A stretch of DNA of 64,000 nucleotides, taken from the NCBI RefSeq assembly GCF_901709675.1, contig NC_051096.1, forward strand, positions 4,801,001 to 4,865,000. Reading direction: 5' to 3'. Below the pieces are notes generated by a model. It was not told the DNA's origin and made no database searches. It saw only the letters and a list, made by a program, of their open reading frames with translations. Shown in pieces: positions 1 through 10,524 of this stretch. Each line of letters opens with the position of its first letter. Position 1 is the first letter of the stretch. This DNA is from Syngnathus acus. Taxonomy: Eukaryota; Chordata; Actinopteri; Syngnathiformes; Syngnathidae. Position numbers and translations under genes: made by a program.

Positions 1-715
1 ACATAATCACGTTTTATTTGTGAACTGCTAGCCGTAAAGAAGATTTAGAACGGTTGTGTTAGTTCGCTACAATAAAACTAAAGTGCATTTTAGAATTAGC
101 CTCTTTACTGCTAAAAAAAGTGCTACAAAGCTCACTTTCTTATTATGTGAAACGCCTCGTAAGTAGGAGTTCGTACTATTTATTATCTGGGGTTAACTGC
201 TTGCTACAAAAGGAGAGTTTTTGTGTATTTTATAGTCATCGTTAGTTTCCATTTATAAAACTAAACTGTATTTAAGCATTAATCGGCTAACAAAACAGCG
301 CGAAAATCTCATTTCTTATTAACGGCTTGCGATAGTCGCCTTTTCATTGCGTGTTGTCGTCAGCACTTTATTCACGTCATTAAAAAAAAAATCACTTAAC
401 AGCCATATGTTATTTTCTTGTATGTAAAAATCACAACTTCCTTATAACTAAAAATGATTGTGTGTTTTTAAATGTTCATTATAATCAGTGTTATTTGGAT
501 GTGTGTGTGCGTTTTGTTTTTTTTCTTCAGGAGGCCATCTGTCGCTATGCTGTCGAGTTCATCTGTTGCAGATTAAATGTAGACAGCGCCACAAAAGGCG
601 GCCTTGACTCAAGGAGGGTGTGTTTACGACTTGGATGCGCTTTTTTTTTTTTTTTTTTGCGAGGAGTGTAATTTATGTTTGACACGTTCTCAAGGTTATT
701 TTTAGATGCATTTTT
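1..715 (-). other. snrk intron leading to the missing last exon
   Basis: The exon ending at 720 has a GTAC donor, so the bases to the left are intron on the minus strand. No further snrk coding sequence could be read here. The stretch is AT-rich with short A and T runs. On the plus strand a pyrimidine tract ending in CAG at about 530 is followed by an open 27-codon stretch, but nothing supports it as an exon. Confidence 0.6.
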
Positions 716-719
716 GTAC

Positions 720-3700
720 CTGAACTGAGCCTTGCTGGGGCTGGGCGATCGCGTCTGGCTATGCTGCTCCTTTTCTTGCCGTTCCCTCAGCATCCTTTCA
801 GCCAGCAGGTAGTAAGTCGCCGTGATGTGGTTGTACTGATTCGACTCCAGAGCCCTGACAAGAGCGAGGCGCTGCATGAAAATCTCTAAAATGCAATTTA
901 GGTTTGTCCTGAAATTTCAGAGGAGCAAACATTGGCACGTACTCTGTTATGGCGTCTCGGTCGGCAATGCTCCCCAGAACCATACGCTGGATGATGGAGC
1001 CGTGTTCTTCTTCCAGCAAACTACGGTGGGACACCAGCGGAGTGGACAGCTTGGTGGCCGGCGACGGGTCCACGCCTTGGAGCCACGGGTGGTTCTCTAT
1101 CTCCTCCAGAGTCGCTCGCTTCTTGGGGTCTCGCTGCAGCATGTGGCCGATGAGACTGAAAAGAGAATTTATTTCATTAATTCGAGAACTTTGACACATT
1201 TTCCCCATTTTTGGATTGAAAAAAATTTGTTAAAAAAATATAATACAAATAATCAATATAACGCAAATAAAATTATTATATCTAGAGCAATTCAAACTGT
1301 CCAGCACACAATAAAAGAGCAGTGTTAAAACGAGTGCGAGCAAGGGGGAGGAGAAGCCTCCACTCGCGTCTTCACACATTGGCGGATATGAAATATGTAG
1401 CTCCTGCCGAGCAGGCTCGTCCATCTGCGTGTGAGCATTTGCGAGCTGGTGTTTGTGTGTGCGCGTGCGCATCGACTCACTCTCGGCAAGCTTCGGAGAT
1501 GTGCGGGGGCACTGTGTATTTGCAATCCATGATCATGGTGAGCGTCTCGCTGTCATTGGCCTCCTGGAAGGGCGGCTGACCGCAGACCAGCATGAAAAGA
1601 ATCACGCCGAGACTCCAGATATCTGCAGGGGAGGTGACAGCGAGGCGTTAAAGAGCAGACATAAACACGACTTTTTCCATCAAGCGGTATCGATTTGGTT
1701 CGGTCTAAAATTGGCAAAATGTTTGCCATCCTTCAGCTGGAGTGTGAGAAAATGAAATATCTCGCAATCAAAAGCACAGAAATGAGAACTCAAAATAAAA
1801 ATCCAGTTTGATTGAATTTCGACGGCCATTTTGACCTAAATAGAAAAACAAACATTGGTTCAAATGAAGCATGAAGCAGATTCATCCAGTGTGGAGGTCG
1901 GAAATATGCGCATCTGTCAAACTGAGGACGTGACTCCCGTGGCCCTCGGGGGCACTCGTGCCCTCCCTGACATGCGTGCGTGCAATATTGCGGAAAGTGG
2001 GTTAACGTGTGCATCTCAGCACAGCGTCATACAAGTGCTAATTTCATGCTACGCTTCTTTTCGCCATTTTTGAGGAGGGGGGGGGGAAAAAAAAAACTTT
2101 GCTTGCTGCGGGGCTTGGTGGTCCTTTGACACACTTAGATGGAGTAAAACTACCGTGCAGACTTTCAACAGGGTTTGCTTCACTTTTACTGAGGAAGGAA
2201 TTAAAAAGATTTAGATTGGGGAAAAAAAACAAAAACAATTGCAAAGTCATAATGAATCACTGGGGGATACATTTCTTCCAGTAAGTTTTTGTGCTTTGGG
2301 GCGTCTCAAGCTGCTCTCAGTCACCATCTTACCTCCTGCCGACGTCTCCTAGCAACCGTGGCCGTCTCCCTCATTACTTGCGTCAGCGGTGCGTTCAACT
2401 TCCTTCCTCAGTAACTTTATTTACAAAACCAGATGGCTGACAACACATCGTCGGGCGACACAATAAACCGACCTTCCCGTTTAGCACAATGAGTACGGTA
2501 TATTAAAAGTATGATTGTCTTTAAAGAAGCTAAATATTCATGTAGCAGTTTTGGTTGCTATTAAAATGCGCTAACATACGGAATCGCACAGATATTTCAT
2601 GAATTATGCATTTGCACCAATAAACCGGTTATTAGGTGTGGTTTTTTTTTTTGTGTTTGTGCAGCTTGTGCTTGGTGGGGTGGAAAGAAGAAGTCTATAT
2701 TTAACCCGACATTTGGTGGATGTTAAAAAAAAAAAAGAGGGGGGAGCCGACACTTCGCATAACATCAGAAAGGCAAATAGGTGGCCAGAAATTTTAAAGT
2801 GATATTTACTTAACATTGTGTGGTGTCTTTAAATGATAAGCAGTTTTTCATCAGACACAACCAGCCTCTTTATTTTTTTCTAAACAGGGCCAGCTAAAAG
2901 CGAGGACGGTTTTGTTATCTCTGTTATAAAGTGGGCTCGGGGCCACGTGGCAGACTGCAGCCGGGTTATCTTGAAGCCTTGAACACACGAGTTGTGCTTA
3001 TAATTATTATGTCATTGTTCCCTGTGACTAAAAACCGCATCGCGCTTAATGACAAAATGCACAGACGCAGCACTAGCGCACAAAACAACCCACAGCCGAC
3101 ACAATGGGTCATGTGACCTCACGTCCAGCTGATATTGTCCAACAACAGGATGTCATTATTTCACTCTGGAGATTTGGAGAACACTCATCTGCTTGGCACA
3201 AAATAAGAGAGGCGAGGAGCAGAAAATAGCGCCGCTAATCCACGTAGTGAGAAAAGAAAAAAAAAAGCTTCTCCATTTTGTGCACTGGCGTTAAAAGCCA
3301 GAAGGCATTTTCTTCTTAAATCCTCCACTGAAATATTATTTTTTTATGCTCTTCTAACATTTTGACATTTGTCTTGTGTGTCCAATTGTGCTCCAGCACA
3401 ATTTCAACCTTGGTCCTTTGGTATACATTCAAATGTGTATGCGTCAATCCATTCAAATTTCGGACATAATTTAGCCTGGGACACTTTGAGGCAATGTGAA
3501 CCTTGAGCTCCTTATCAGCCTGCTGATAAAACTGTCAGTGTGGTGGAGATTTGCAGAGACACACCTCCGCTTTTATTTAATAGCCAAAGTGTGTGAGTGT
3601 TGATATCAGCATGAGTGTGCAAGTCATACATTCAGTCTCTGACGACCGTAAAAGAACCAAACAAAGGTTCACTGTATTTGATTCCAACTCACCGACGGCG

Positions 3701-4577
3701 GGAGCGTCGTACTCGTCCCCGAGCAGGATTTCGGGGGCGGAGTAGGCCAGCGAGCCGCAAGAGGTGTTGAGCTTCTTCCCCGGCTGAAACCTGTTGCTGA
3801 AGCCGAAGTCGGTGAGCTTGACGACGCCCTGCTTTTCGAAGAACACCACGTTCTCGGGTTTCAGGTCACGGTGCACCACGTGCAGCCGGTGGCAGTAGGA
3901 GATGGCGTGCACGATCTGGGCGAAGTAACACTTGGACACCTGCGTGGGGAGGGGGAGACACAAAGGATGATCATTATGACAAAAGGAAATGAGTCATAGG
4001 TCGCATTCACAATTAAGTTGAATGACTTGTCGCTTGGCTCGGATCCCATTTGGCCTAAAGGTTTTGTGTAGTTGTTGCGCAATACGGGGTCGGGGTAGAC
4101 AAAACAGACTTTGTTGTCATAGTCCCACGGACGCAATTGCTGATTGAAGTCATAATCCGACTCACTTCCTCACTGAGGCCTCCCTCGTGTTTCATGATGC
4201 AGTCGAACATGTCGCCGCCGTCCCCCAGTTCCAGGATGAGGTAGAGCTTGGTGGCCGTGTCGATGACCTCGTACAGGCGCACCACGTTTGGGTGCTGCAC
4301 CAGTTTCATGCAGCGCACCTCCTGGAAAAGGTGGCCACGCGCCATCTGGTCCAGCTTGGTCTTATCGATCACTTTCACCGCCACCTGAAAAGTCAAAGGA
4401 ATCAGTCAGAAGGAGCAAGCAGGAGAAATTAAAATATTAGGTGTACAAGCAGACCTTTTCCCCAGTGAAGACATGCCGAGCAAGTTTGACCACGGCGAAA
4501 TGTCCGCGGCCCAGCGTCTTGTCCAGGTCGTACAGCCCGGCGATCTTCCCATCATGGTGACGTTTGAGGCCCGCCAT
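720..4577 (-). CDS. snrk: SNF-related serine/threonine kinase SNRK (5' part of CDS; continues beyond left edge)
   Basis: SNRK is an AMPK-related kinase activated by LKB1, linked to metabolic and vascular roles. Coding exons read on the minus strand are 4455-4577, 4166-4384, 3693-3939, 1481-1622, 943-1155 and 720-854, and all join in phase. The start is the ATG at 4577, followed by [20 protein letters not shown], as in vertebrate SNRK. The glycine loop (GRGHFAVV), VAVK lysine, [10 protein letters not shown] catalytic loop, KLTDFGFSN, and [12 protein letters not shown] activation segment are intact, so the kinase should be active and keeps the expected LKB1-site threonine. After the kinase domain, a UBA-like segment runs to [20 protein letters not shown] and then KAQF. 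The rest of the long, disordered C-terminal tail is not in the window. The first intron donor is GTCTGC, a weak form. Whether this is a snrka or snrkb copy cannot be told. Confidence 0.95.
1623..3692 (-). other. snrk intron of about 2.1 kb
   Basis: This intron splits the kinase domain between PAV and DIW. It is AT-rich apart from a GC- and CpG-richer patch at about 2320-2420, which holds an open ATG-to-donor stretch and an RFX-like half palindrome (see findings). No repeat family was recognised in the remainder. Confidence 0.6.
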
Positions 4578-4732
4578 GATGGGGTGTTGGCGGGAAGCGG
4601 GGGGGGGGAGGAGAAGTCTCGTGTCACCCTCTGGTCCCTCCGTCAGACGTCCATTTTGTCTTACGTGGGCCTTGACTGTCAGTTGAGGTGTGGCACCGGT
4701 AAGATAAGAAGAAGGAGGCCAGTAGCTGCTTG
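4578..4732 (-). other. Probable 5' UTR part of the first snrk coding exon
   Basis: Upstream of the ATG the sequence stays GC-rich up to a CACTGCAG acceptor-like site at about 4733-4740. An alternative acceptor lies at about 4669-4676. Which one is used cannot be decided from the sequence. Confidence 0.35.
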
Positions 4733-7342
4733 CTGCAGTGGCTTCAGGGGACGACGGCAAAAAGTTTCACTTTAGTCCCATCTTGTCGTGCTCTATGGGA
4801 CAAAAAGAAAATCCTAAGGTCATAATGTGTGACACTTGCATAGTTTAACTTTATTTTTAGAATAAGCGGCAGCACAATAAAACTTCCCTGGACATTCTTG
4901 TTTTTTTTTTTTTTTGGAACGTGCCAACCGGCTGCTATGATGCTATCATAACAAGTTGCTTGTTCAATAATATTGGATATTGCACGAAGGCATTAAATTG
5001 ATTTCCTGTGTCCTGGTGTGTAGACTTCATTACCACTATTAGACACTGTGGGAAAGATCGTGACATTTTCCAGTCATTGCTCAAGGCAGTCATAAGAGCG
5101 TTTTGCTTTTTTTTTTTTATGTTTCTCGTGACGCCAGCACAGAAGGCTGATTGATTTCTCGTGATACAGGAAAGCGTCTGCTCAATATCGCCATAACTTT
5201 GAAGATTTACAAATATATGTCACTGTTAATGACACTATGGACCATAAAAGGTGTTCAACAAAACAATAAAGTCCCAATAATGAGGTCAACCGACGGGGGA
5301 CCGTTAACCAACGATCATTCCGATAACTGAAATCATGTCATAAGGCGCCGCACCCCCATATGTGTGAGACACACCGTTCCTGGCATACAGCATCAACGCC
5401 CGGAGGGAGGAGGAGGTGCCTGACATTCCACGAGCCTACCTGCATGCATGCCGAGCCGACACGGCGCACACGACAGACACGCCGAGTACAGGCGTGGAAC
5501 ATTCCTGCGAGGTGATCCACACCTAGGTGTGCCCACACTCACCTAAATTCAAAGGAACAATCGCACAAAGACAAACTGTCGCCAGGGTGTTCATAGGAAC
5601 AGCCAAATAGATCATGCGAACCAGGAAATACCGCCCACCTGCAGCAGCCTGGGCAACAAAATATTAGAAAAATTTCTCTGCGTGATGAAATTAGGGCTGG
5701 GTAACATGGCCTTAAATGGAAATGCTAATTAAAAAAAGAATAGCGTGTACAGGTGTACCTAATGTTGTGTCCTGCTTGAAGAGAAGCACCACACATGGCA
5801 TGTTACGTGTGGTCAGTGTGTGTTGTCTTAATCTCTTCCTTGCTGCTCAGGTTACCTAATGAGGCGTAAATGTGTGAGCACGTAAATCCATCGAAGTCGC
5901 TTCTTGAAAATTCACATCAGGGGTATGTTACGTAAGCGGGCAAAGCGTCTTGATTTTTATAACGGGTGTGTACACAAACGCAACACATACTTTGACAGGA
6001 GCTAATATATCATAAGCTGCGACGTGACATAAAGGCTGATTTAATGGAGTGCCTTACATAATATGACAATGACGGTTAAAGGGGATAAAAGATTATTTAA
6101 GATAATTGTTTAAATAATATTCCACTTTCAACCTTTTAACCACTACAAACTAATCAATTGAATATTTAAGTCGCTTCACATTACGAATGGAGGGTTTCCC
6201 AAACTTACAAATAAGCACACAACTTTATGAGCATTTTTTTCCCCCCAATATTGATATTATGGCAAGACACAAATCCACCGTGACAACACAGTTTATAGGA
6301 GTGGCAAGTTTGCAGAATCACATGAATATTTAATGCAAGACTACTCAACTCGATTCCCATTATTGCAGAAGATCACTTCTCTAAGCGTACTGCAGCTACA
6401 CAAACACTAATCAAGTCCGACAAACATTTTAGTTCTATGTTTGTTGTACATAACAGTGACAATTAGGTCTTAGGAAAAAAAGACTTGATGTTGACATAAT
6501 CACCAAATACATAGAGTTCAAAATACAAAGACACTGTGTGTGGATTACAAAACGTTAACCTTATATTATTTCTTTGGAAGGGGCAATCTAAGAGGCCAGA
6601 AAAGTACAACCCAATTATATCAAAATACAAAAATATATATATAGTTTTAGAGCTGAGCATTGTAGTTAGCATGTTTGCCTCGCAACGGAATCTGTCGGTG
6701 TACAGTTTGGATGATTTCTTACTGCACATTCCAAAAAGATGCATGTTAGGTTAATTGATGATTTTGTCCTGAGGTTATAATAATTGACATCCACCTTACA
6801 GGTCTGAAGTTGGAAAACCAAAGATCTGGTCTTCCTGTCTAGAGTTCTTAATTTTGTATTCCAGCTCTTCCACACTGCCAAGCCCCAGTTGCTATTTTAT
6901 AGACTAGTCTGTAGAAAATTGATGGCAGGCTGGCTTTGCCCTTTTTAATCCACTAATCCATCATGCATTAGTAGTGACTAAAATTCGTGTTAATAAGAGT
7001 GATCCTTTTCCAATTCACACTTGACATGCAATTCTTAATGAAATTAATACATTTGCATTGTATTTTATAAATAGTTTACTCCAATAGATCCATTAATAGC
7101 AACAGTGTCAACAAAGCATTGTTTCATTCTCATATGGGTCCTCTCAGCCTCCATCTAATGGACGGTAGTGCGGATTGACAACAACAACAAACCTCCCCCA
7201 CTAAAAGAAAAAAAATCCCCCCGCATCTAGTTGACGCTGGGGGAAAAAATCCCGCAGTGGAATCCAATCGAACCTGGCTAACTTGACACAGATGGCTAAC
7301 CGGGCCCACGGAACCAGCTTTCGCTTTGAATGCACCACTTAC
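4733..7342 (-). other. snrk 5' intron
   Basis: This stretch lies between the first coding exon and the candidate promoter exon. It is mostly AT-rich. A GC-richer patch at about 5340-5530 contains a GTAGGC donor-like site on the minus strand and could be an extra untranslated exon, but this is weak. An eroded dispersed repeat lies at about 6640-6775. Confidence 0.4.
6640..6775 (+). repeat. Eroded fish dispersed (SINE-like) repeat
   Basis: The stretch keeps pieces of a phrase found very often in fish genomes: GCATGTTTGCCTCGCA near 6669, then CACATTCCAAAAAGATGCATG near 6725, then TTAGGTTAATTGATGA. The order and spacing fit the family consensus as I recall it, but the middle is diverged. It is a dead fossil copy with no coding capacity. 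Confidence 0.55.
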
Positions 7343-7610
7343 CACGATGAGCAGAAGGAAGCAAGCCAGCCCAGTCACACTACTCGTCCGCTTCGGGCTC
7401 CCTTTAACCAGACGGCAAGGCCGCACGGAGATCCGGCCGCTGGAACTGCGGCTTTCAGCGACGCTTCGACCCGCTAACTTTTCGGTGATGCTCAGAACCG
7501 ATTTGGGTTGAACCATACGGCGTTTTAAACCCAAAGAGACTCAATTTGAACGCCTCTCTCTCTCTCTCTCTCACTCACTCACTCGAGCTCGCTCCAGTCC
7601 TCTCCTTCGA
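7343..7610 (-). promoter_or_regulatory. Candidate snrk promoter and non-coding first exon
   Basis: A CpG-containing, GC-rich block stands out from its AT-rich surroundings. On the minus strand it ends at a strong donor (GTAAGTGG, complement at 7335-7342), as expected for an untranslated first exon joined to the coding exon about 2.8 kb away. A CT-repeat tract at 7551-7580 lies at its upstream side. The transcription start itself cannot be placed. Confidence 0.45.
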
Positions 7611-8950
7611 TTGCGTCAAGCGACGGATGTGGTTAGCGCTAACACAGGAAGCGAGCTCGGTGGAGTTATCAAAATAAAAGCTTCTCCTAGTATTACTTTT
7701 TTTATTACAAATTGAATGGGAGGCACATTGTGATCATTTGAATACGAACTACAAACTAATGTAGCCACACAATTTTTTTAGCTCCTTTTTTCAAATTGTA
7801 GTTTGGTAAATCAAACGTCAACCATTAGGCGTTTTATTCTTTTAAATAAATTTACCAGTTTCCGGTTGCTACACAACGTCAACTTGATTGCCAATGCGCA
7901 GCGACCAGCTCTGACGTCACAATTACGTTAATTCACTGAATATTTACTCTTTAACAGTGCAACATTCCTCCCAAAATATAGAGCTTTCTCCTTATTGCGT
8001 ATAGTAACAGGACTTGGGGTTTTGTGAAACTGCATGATTTTAAAAGCTCAACGACAGATTCCGCAATCGATGTGTAATAAAAAGCGTACTGCCTAAAGAG
8101 TGTGTTTATGAATGTGCTATTTGTAGCGCGACGGTGTTAAGAGTTGGCAAGGCACATGGGCAATGTTCTAGCCGATTATGTAATGGCAAGATGCTCTTGT
8201 ACGGTTCAAGCAGGATCTGCTTGGCCGGTGAGCTATCACACAGTTGGATTACGGCCAGTCACTAGTTTGGACTGCGGGAAGCGCGACATTTAATTTAAAA
8301 AAGATTTACAATACAGGCCGAATGTGAAGACCCTACTTAAACTAGGTAAGTTATGGTTGCTTTCCAATTATTTTGTTATAGCTTTAGGTTCTTGGCTTTT
8401 GCAAAGGGTACACGAACACAAAGCAACAGTTTCAATGTACATACTGCCCTCCAGTGGCACAAAGAAGTACTTGCTACTTTGTTGTGTAACATCGCCCCCC
8501 TCCCATTCCTGCCAAATCCATCGGTAATTAACTCAGTGTTGATCATTTCCTGAACCATTTACATGCAGAGTACTAACGATAGAAAAAGGTCTGTTGCTAA
8601 CGCTCCAAGACATTTGTCACATTTGCATATGTTCAAATCGGTTTTAATTTGCCACTCTGTGACAGCCGATCGTTATAGCGTACACTATATTTAGACAGTC
8701 AAATCATTGGGATTAGCACAATCTATATAGGGGACAGTGTTCCCTCGTCATGAACACGCTATGCTGCAAATAACAAAAGACGCCGTCAAGTGAGTATGCA
8801 AATAGGCGAATTTGAAAATACATACCTTCAAATATGCCGGGGGTAACTGTTTGTATTATAAAGCCTACTGAGTACTCTCATTCTATATGCTTACTCCCCA
8901 TCCCCATCAAAACAGTTCCAGTGAAACCATAACATCCAAAGGACCAGATA
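7611..8950. other. Intergenic region between snrk promoter and rpl14 3' end
   Basis: This is AT-rich sequence with no exon-like open frames bounded by splice sites. A partial CTCF-like core (the complement of TGCCCTCCAGTGGCA) occurs at about 8445-8460. Nothing else was recognised. Confidence 0.5.
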
Positions 8951-8973
8951 AAGGTGTGGAACAAACCAGAATG

Positions 8974-8979
8974 TTTATT
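8974..8979 (-). terminator. rpl14 polyadenylation signal AATAAA
   Basis: The complement of TTTATT lies only about 12 bp beyond the TAA stop at 8991-8993. Cleavage would be expected some 15-25 bp further on, giving a 3' UTR of about 35 nt, which is usual for ribosomal protein mRNAs. Confidence 0.75.
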
Positions 8980-8990
8980 GTGAAAAAAAA

Positions 8991-10488
8991 TTACTTCTTC
9001 TTTGCCGCCAGCGCCTTTGCTTTTTGGAGCTTCTTCACCTCGTGCTTGATGATCTTGTTCCTCTGCACCAAAAAGGTCAGGAATTAGAAATACATACAAA
9101 ACACACCCACCATTTTCCCACGTTCATTCGGGATGTTTCAAGTGTAAGTTTGCAATATTTGAGAACAAAGTTGAACAAAAAGTGGAAGTTCTTTCAGGAA
9201 CACTTACCATCCTCTTGGCTTTCATCACCTTGTAGCGGTCAAAGTCGGACATTTTGCCACGCTGCAAAAAAGAAGTCAAGTTTATGCAGCGCAAGCCTTC
9301 AACCCAGGAGCTGGGTGTTTAAAAGAATGAACAGTTTTAACAAACAATTTTATACCTTCTCCCTTGCCTCGATCTTCTTGGCCCAGCTGCTGTTCGCCCA
9401 CTTCTCGTTGACTTGGGCCTTCTCCCAAGCTCTCCGCACAAACTTTTGACGCGCACTGAGATCCAGCACACAAATACGCCAACGTGAAGTCATCGATGGA
9501 CTACCGGCCGTTCATTCACCAGACAAACAGTAAACTCACCTGTGAGGTACTTTGATGACGTAGTCCGTGAGCTGCATGCATTTGAAGGGCAAGGCCTGCC
9601 TCTTCACGCCTGTGCATGGACCATCGATAAGTGCCTGCAAATATCACAAACCAATCAGTTAAGCGTTGTTCAGTTAAAAATCACATTGTTTGAATAGCAC
9701 ATACCCTATTTTGGTCGATGACATCGACAATGGCCACCAGCTTGCCGGCGTAAGGCCCGAAAGCGATGTAGGCGACGCGTCCTATCTCGACGAAGCGTTT
9801 GAACACCTGAGGAAGGACAAATCAGATTATTAATGCACAAAATGGTGTGATGGGCATAACTACTGAATACTTTGGAAATATCTTTGACTTTCAGTTAGCT
9901 TACTGCTTTAAGAGGAGCCAGTAATACTGTATTTTGATTCTGAAGCCACGTAATACAAGTCAACATTGTTTACAAAATAATTCAAATGGCCAATGTGAAA
10001 ATTGTAGTATTATATGCAAAACTTTAAAGGACAAAAATGTAAACAAATAAAACAGCAAGTGTGATCATTATTGGACAGTTTAAACTCAACTCGAAATATG
10101 CGCAAAGGTTCCATTTGATTGTCCATTATTTCAACAACACGTCATAACAAATTTGAAGTGCAGTTAATCACACGCATGTTATGGTCAAATGTCATATGAC
10201 GATTATCAGAATTTCAATTATTACTTTTGAGTTGAAACCCGTTAGCTTCAGGGCTGCTATCGGCCTCGTCTACAATTCGGACCACGTTGTATAGCGCTTG
10301 ATAGCCGACGCCGTTTTACGGACAAATATTACCGCCGAATAAAGCACCACAGCAGCATTAGGAAGCTCAAGGAAGCGTGTACGGGTGCTTTTGAGTTTAC
10401 ATATGGCCAATGTTATAGCAACTGGTTAGTATATTTAAGAAAAAACGTCGTAGAGAAAATGCTAAGTGTGTTTCAGCGAACCTACCAT
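8991..10488 (-). CDS. rpl14: 60S ribosomal protein L14 (eL14)
   Basis: RPL14 is a component of the cytosolic large ribosomal subunit. Exons on the minus strand are 10486-10488 (ATG only), 9705-9806, 9540-9634, 9356-9455, 9208-9261 and 8991-9062. They join in phase to 140 codons. The product starts [20 protein letters not shown], contains [20 protein letters not shown] and [19 protein letters not shown], and ends KALAAKK. The length fits fish RPL14, which lacks the long alanine-rich tail of the mammalian protein. Exon 1 carrying only the start codon matches the vertebrate gene structure. The four introns after the first are 70-145 bp, while the first is about 0.67 kb. No snoRNA with clear C/D or H/ACA boxes was seen in the introns. 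Confidence 0.97.
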
Positions 10489-10499
10489 GATGGCAGCCC

Positions 10500-10520
10500 G
10501 TGAGCAGAAAGAACGACACG
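10500..10520 (-). promoter_or_regulatory. rpl14 pyrimidine-tract (TOP/TCT) transcription start
   Basis: On the minus strand the sequence reads CGTTCTTTCTGCTC just upstream of GGCTGCCATCATG. A C followed by a pyrimidine run is the hallmark of 5' TOP mRNAs of ribosomal protein genes, so the start is probably near 10511 and the 5' UTR only about 23 nt long. TOP mRNAs are translationally controlled by mTOR through LARP1; this is family knowledge. Confidence 0.65.
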
Positions 10521-10524
10521 GGTT

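Noticed and set aside
530-615. Plus-strand exon-like segment (pyrimidine tract, CAG, EAICRYAVEFICCRLN)
   Set aside because: No recognisable protein, no good donor at its end, and no other plus-strand exons nearby.
5338-5538. GC-rich patch with a minus-strand open frame in the snrk 5' intron
   Set aside because: Peptide unrelated to anything known; at best an untranslated exon, not a coding one.
9807-10485. Possible snoRNA in the first rpl14 intron
   Set aside because: Searched by eye for C/D and H/ACA boxes on the minus strand; no properly spaced pair was found.
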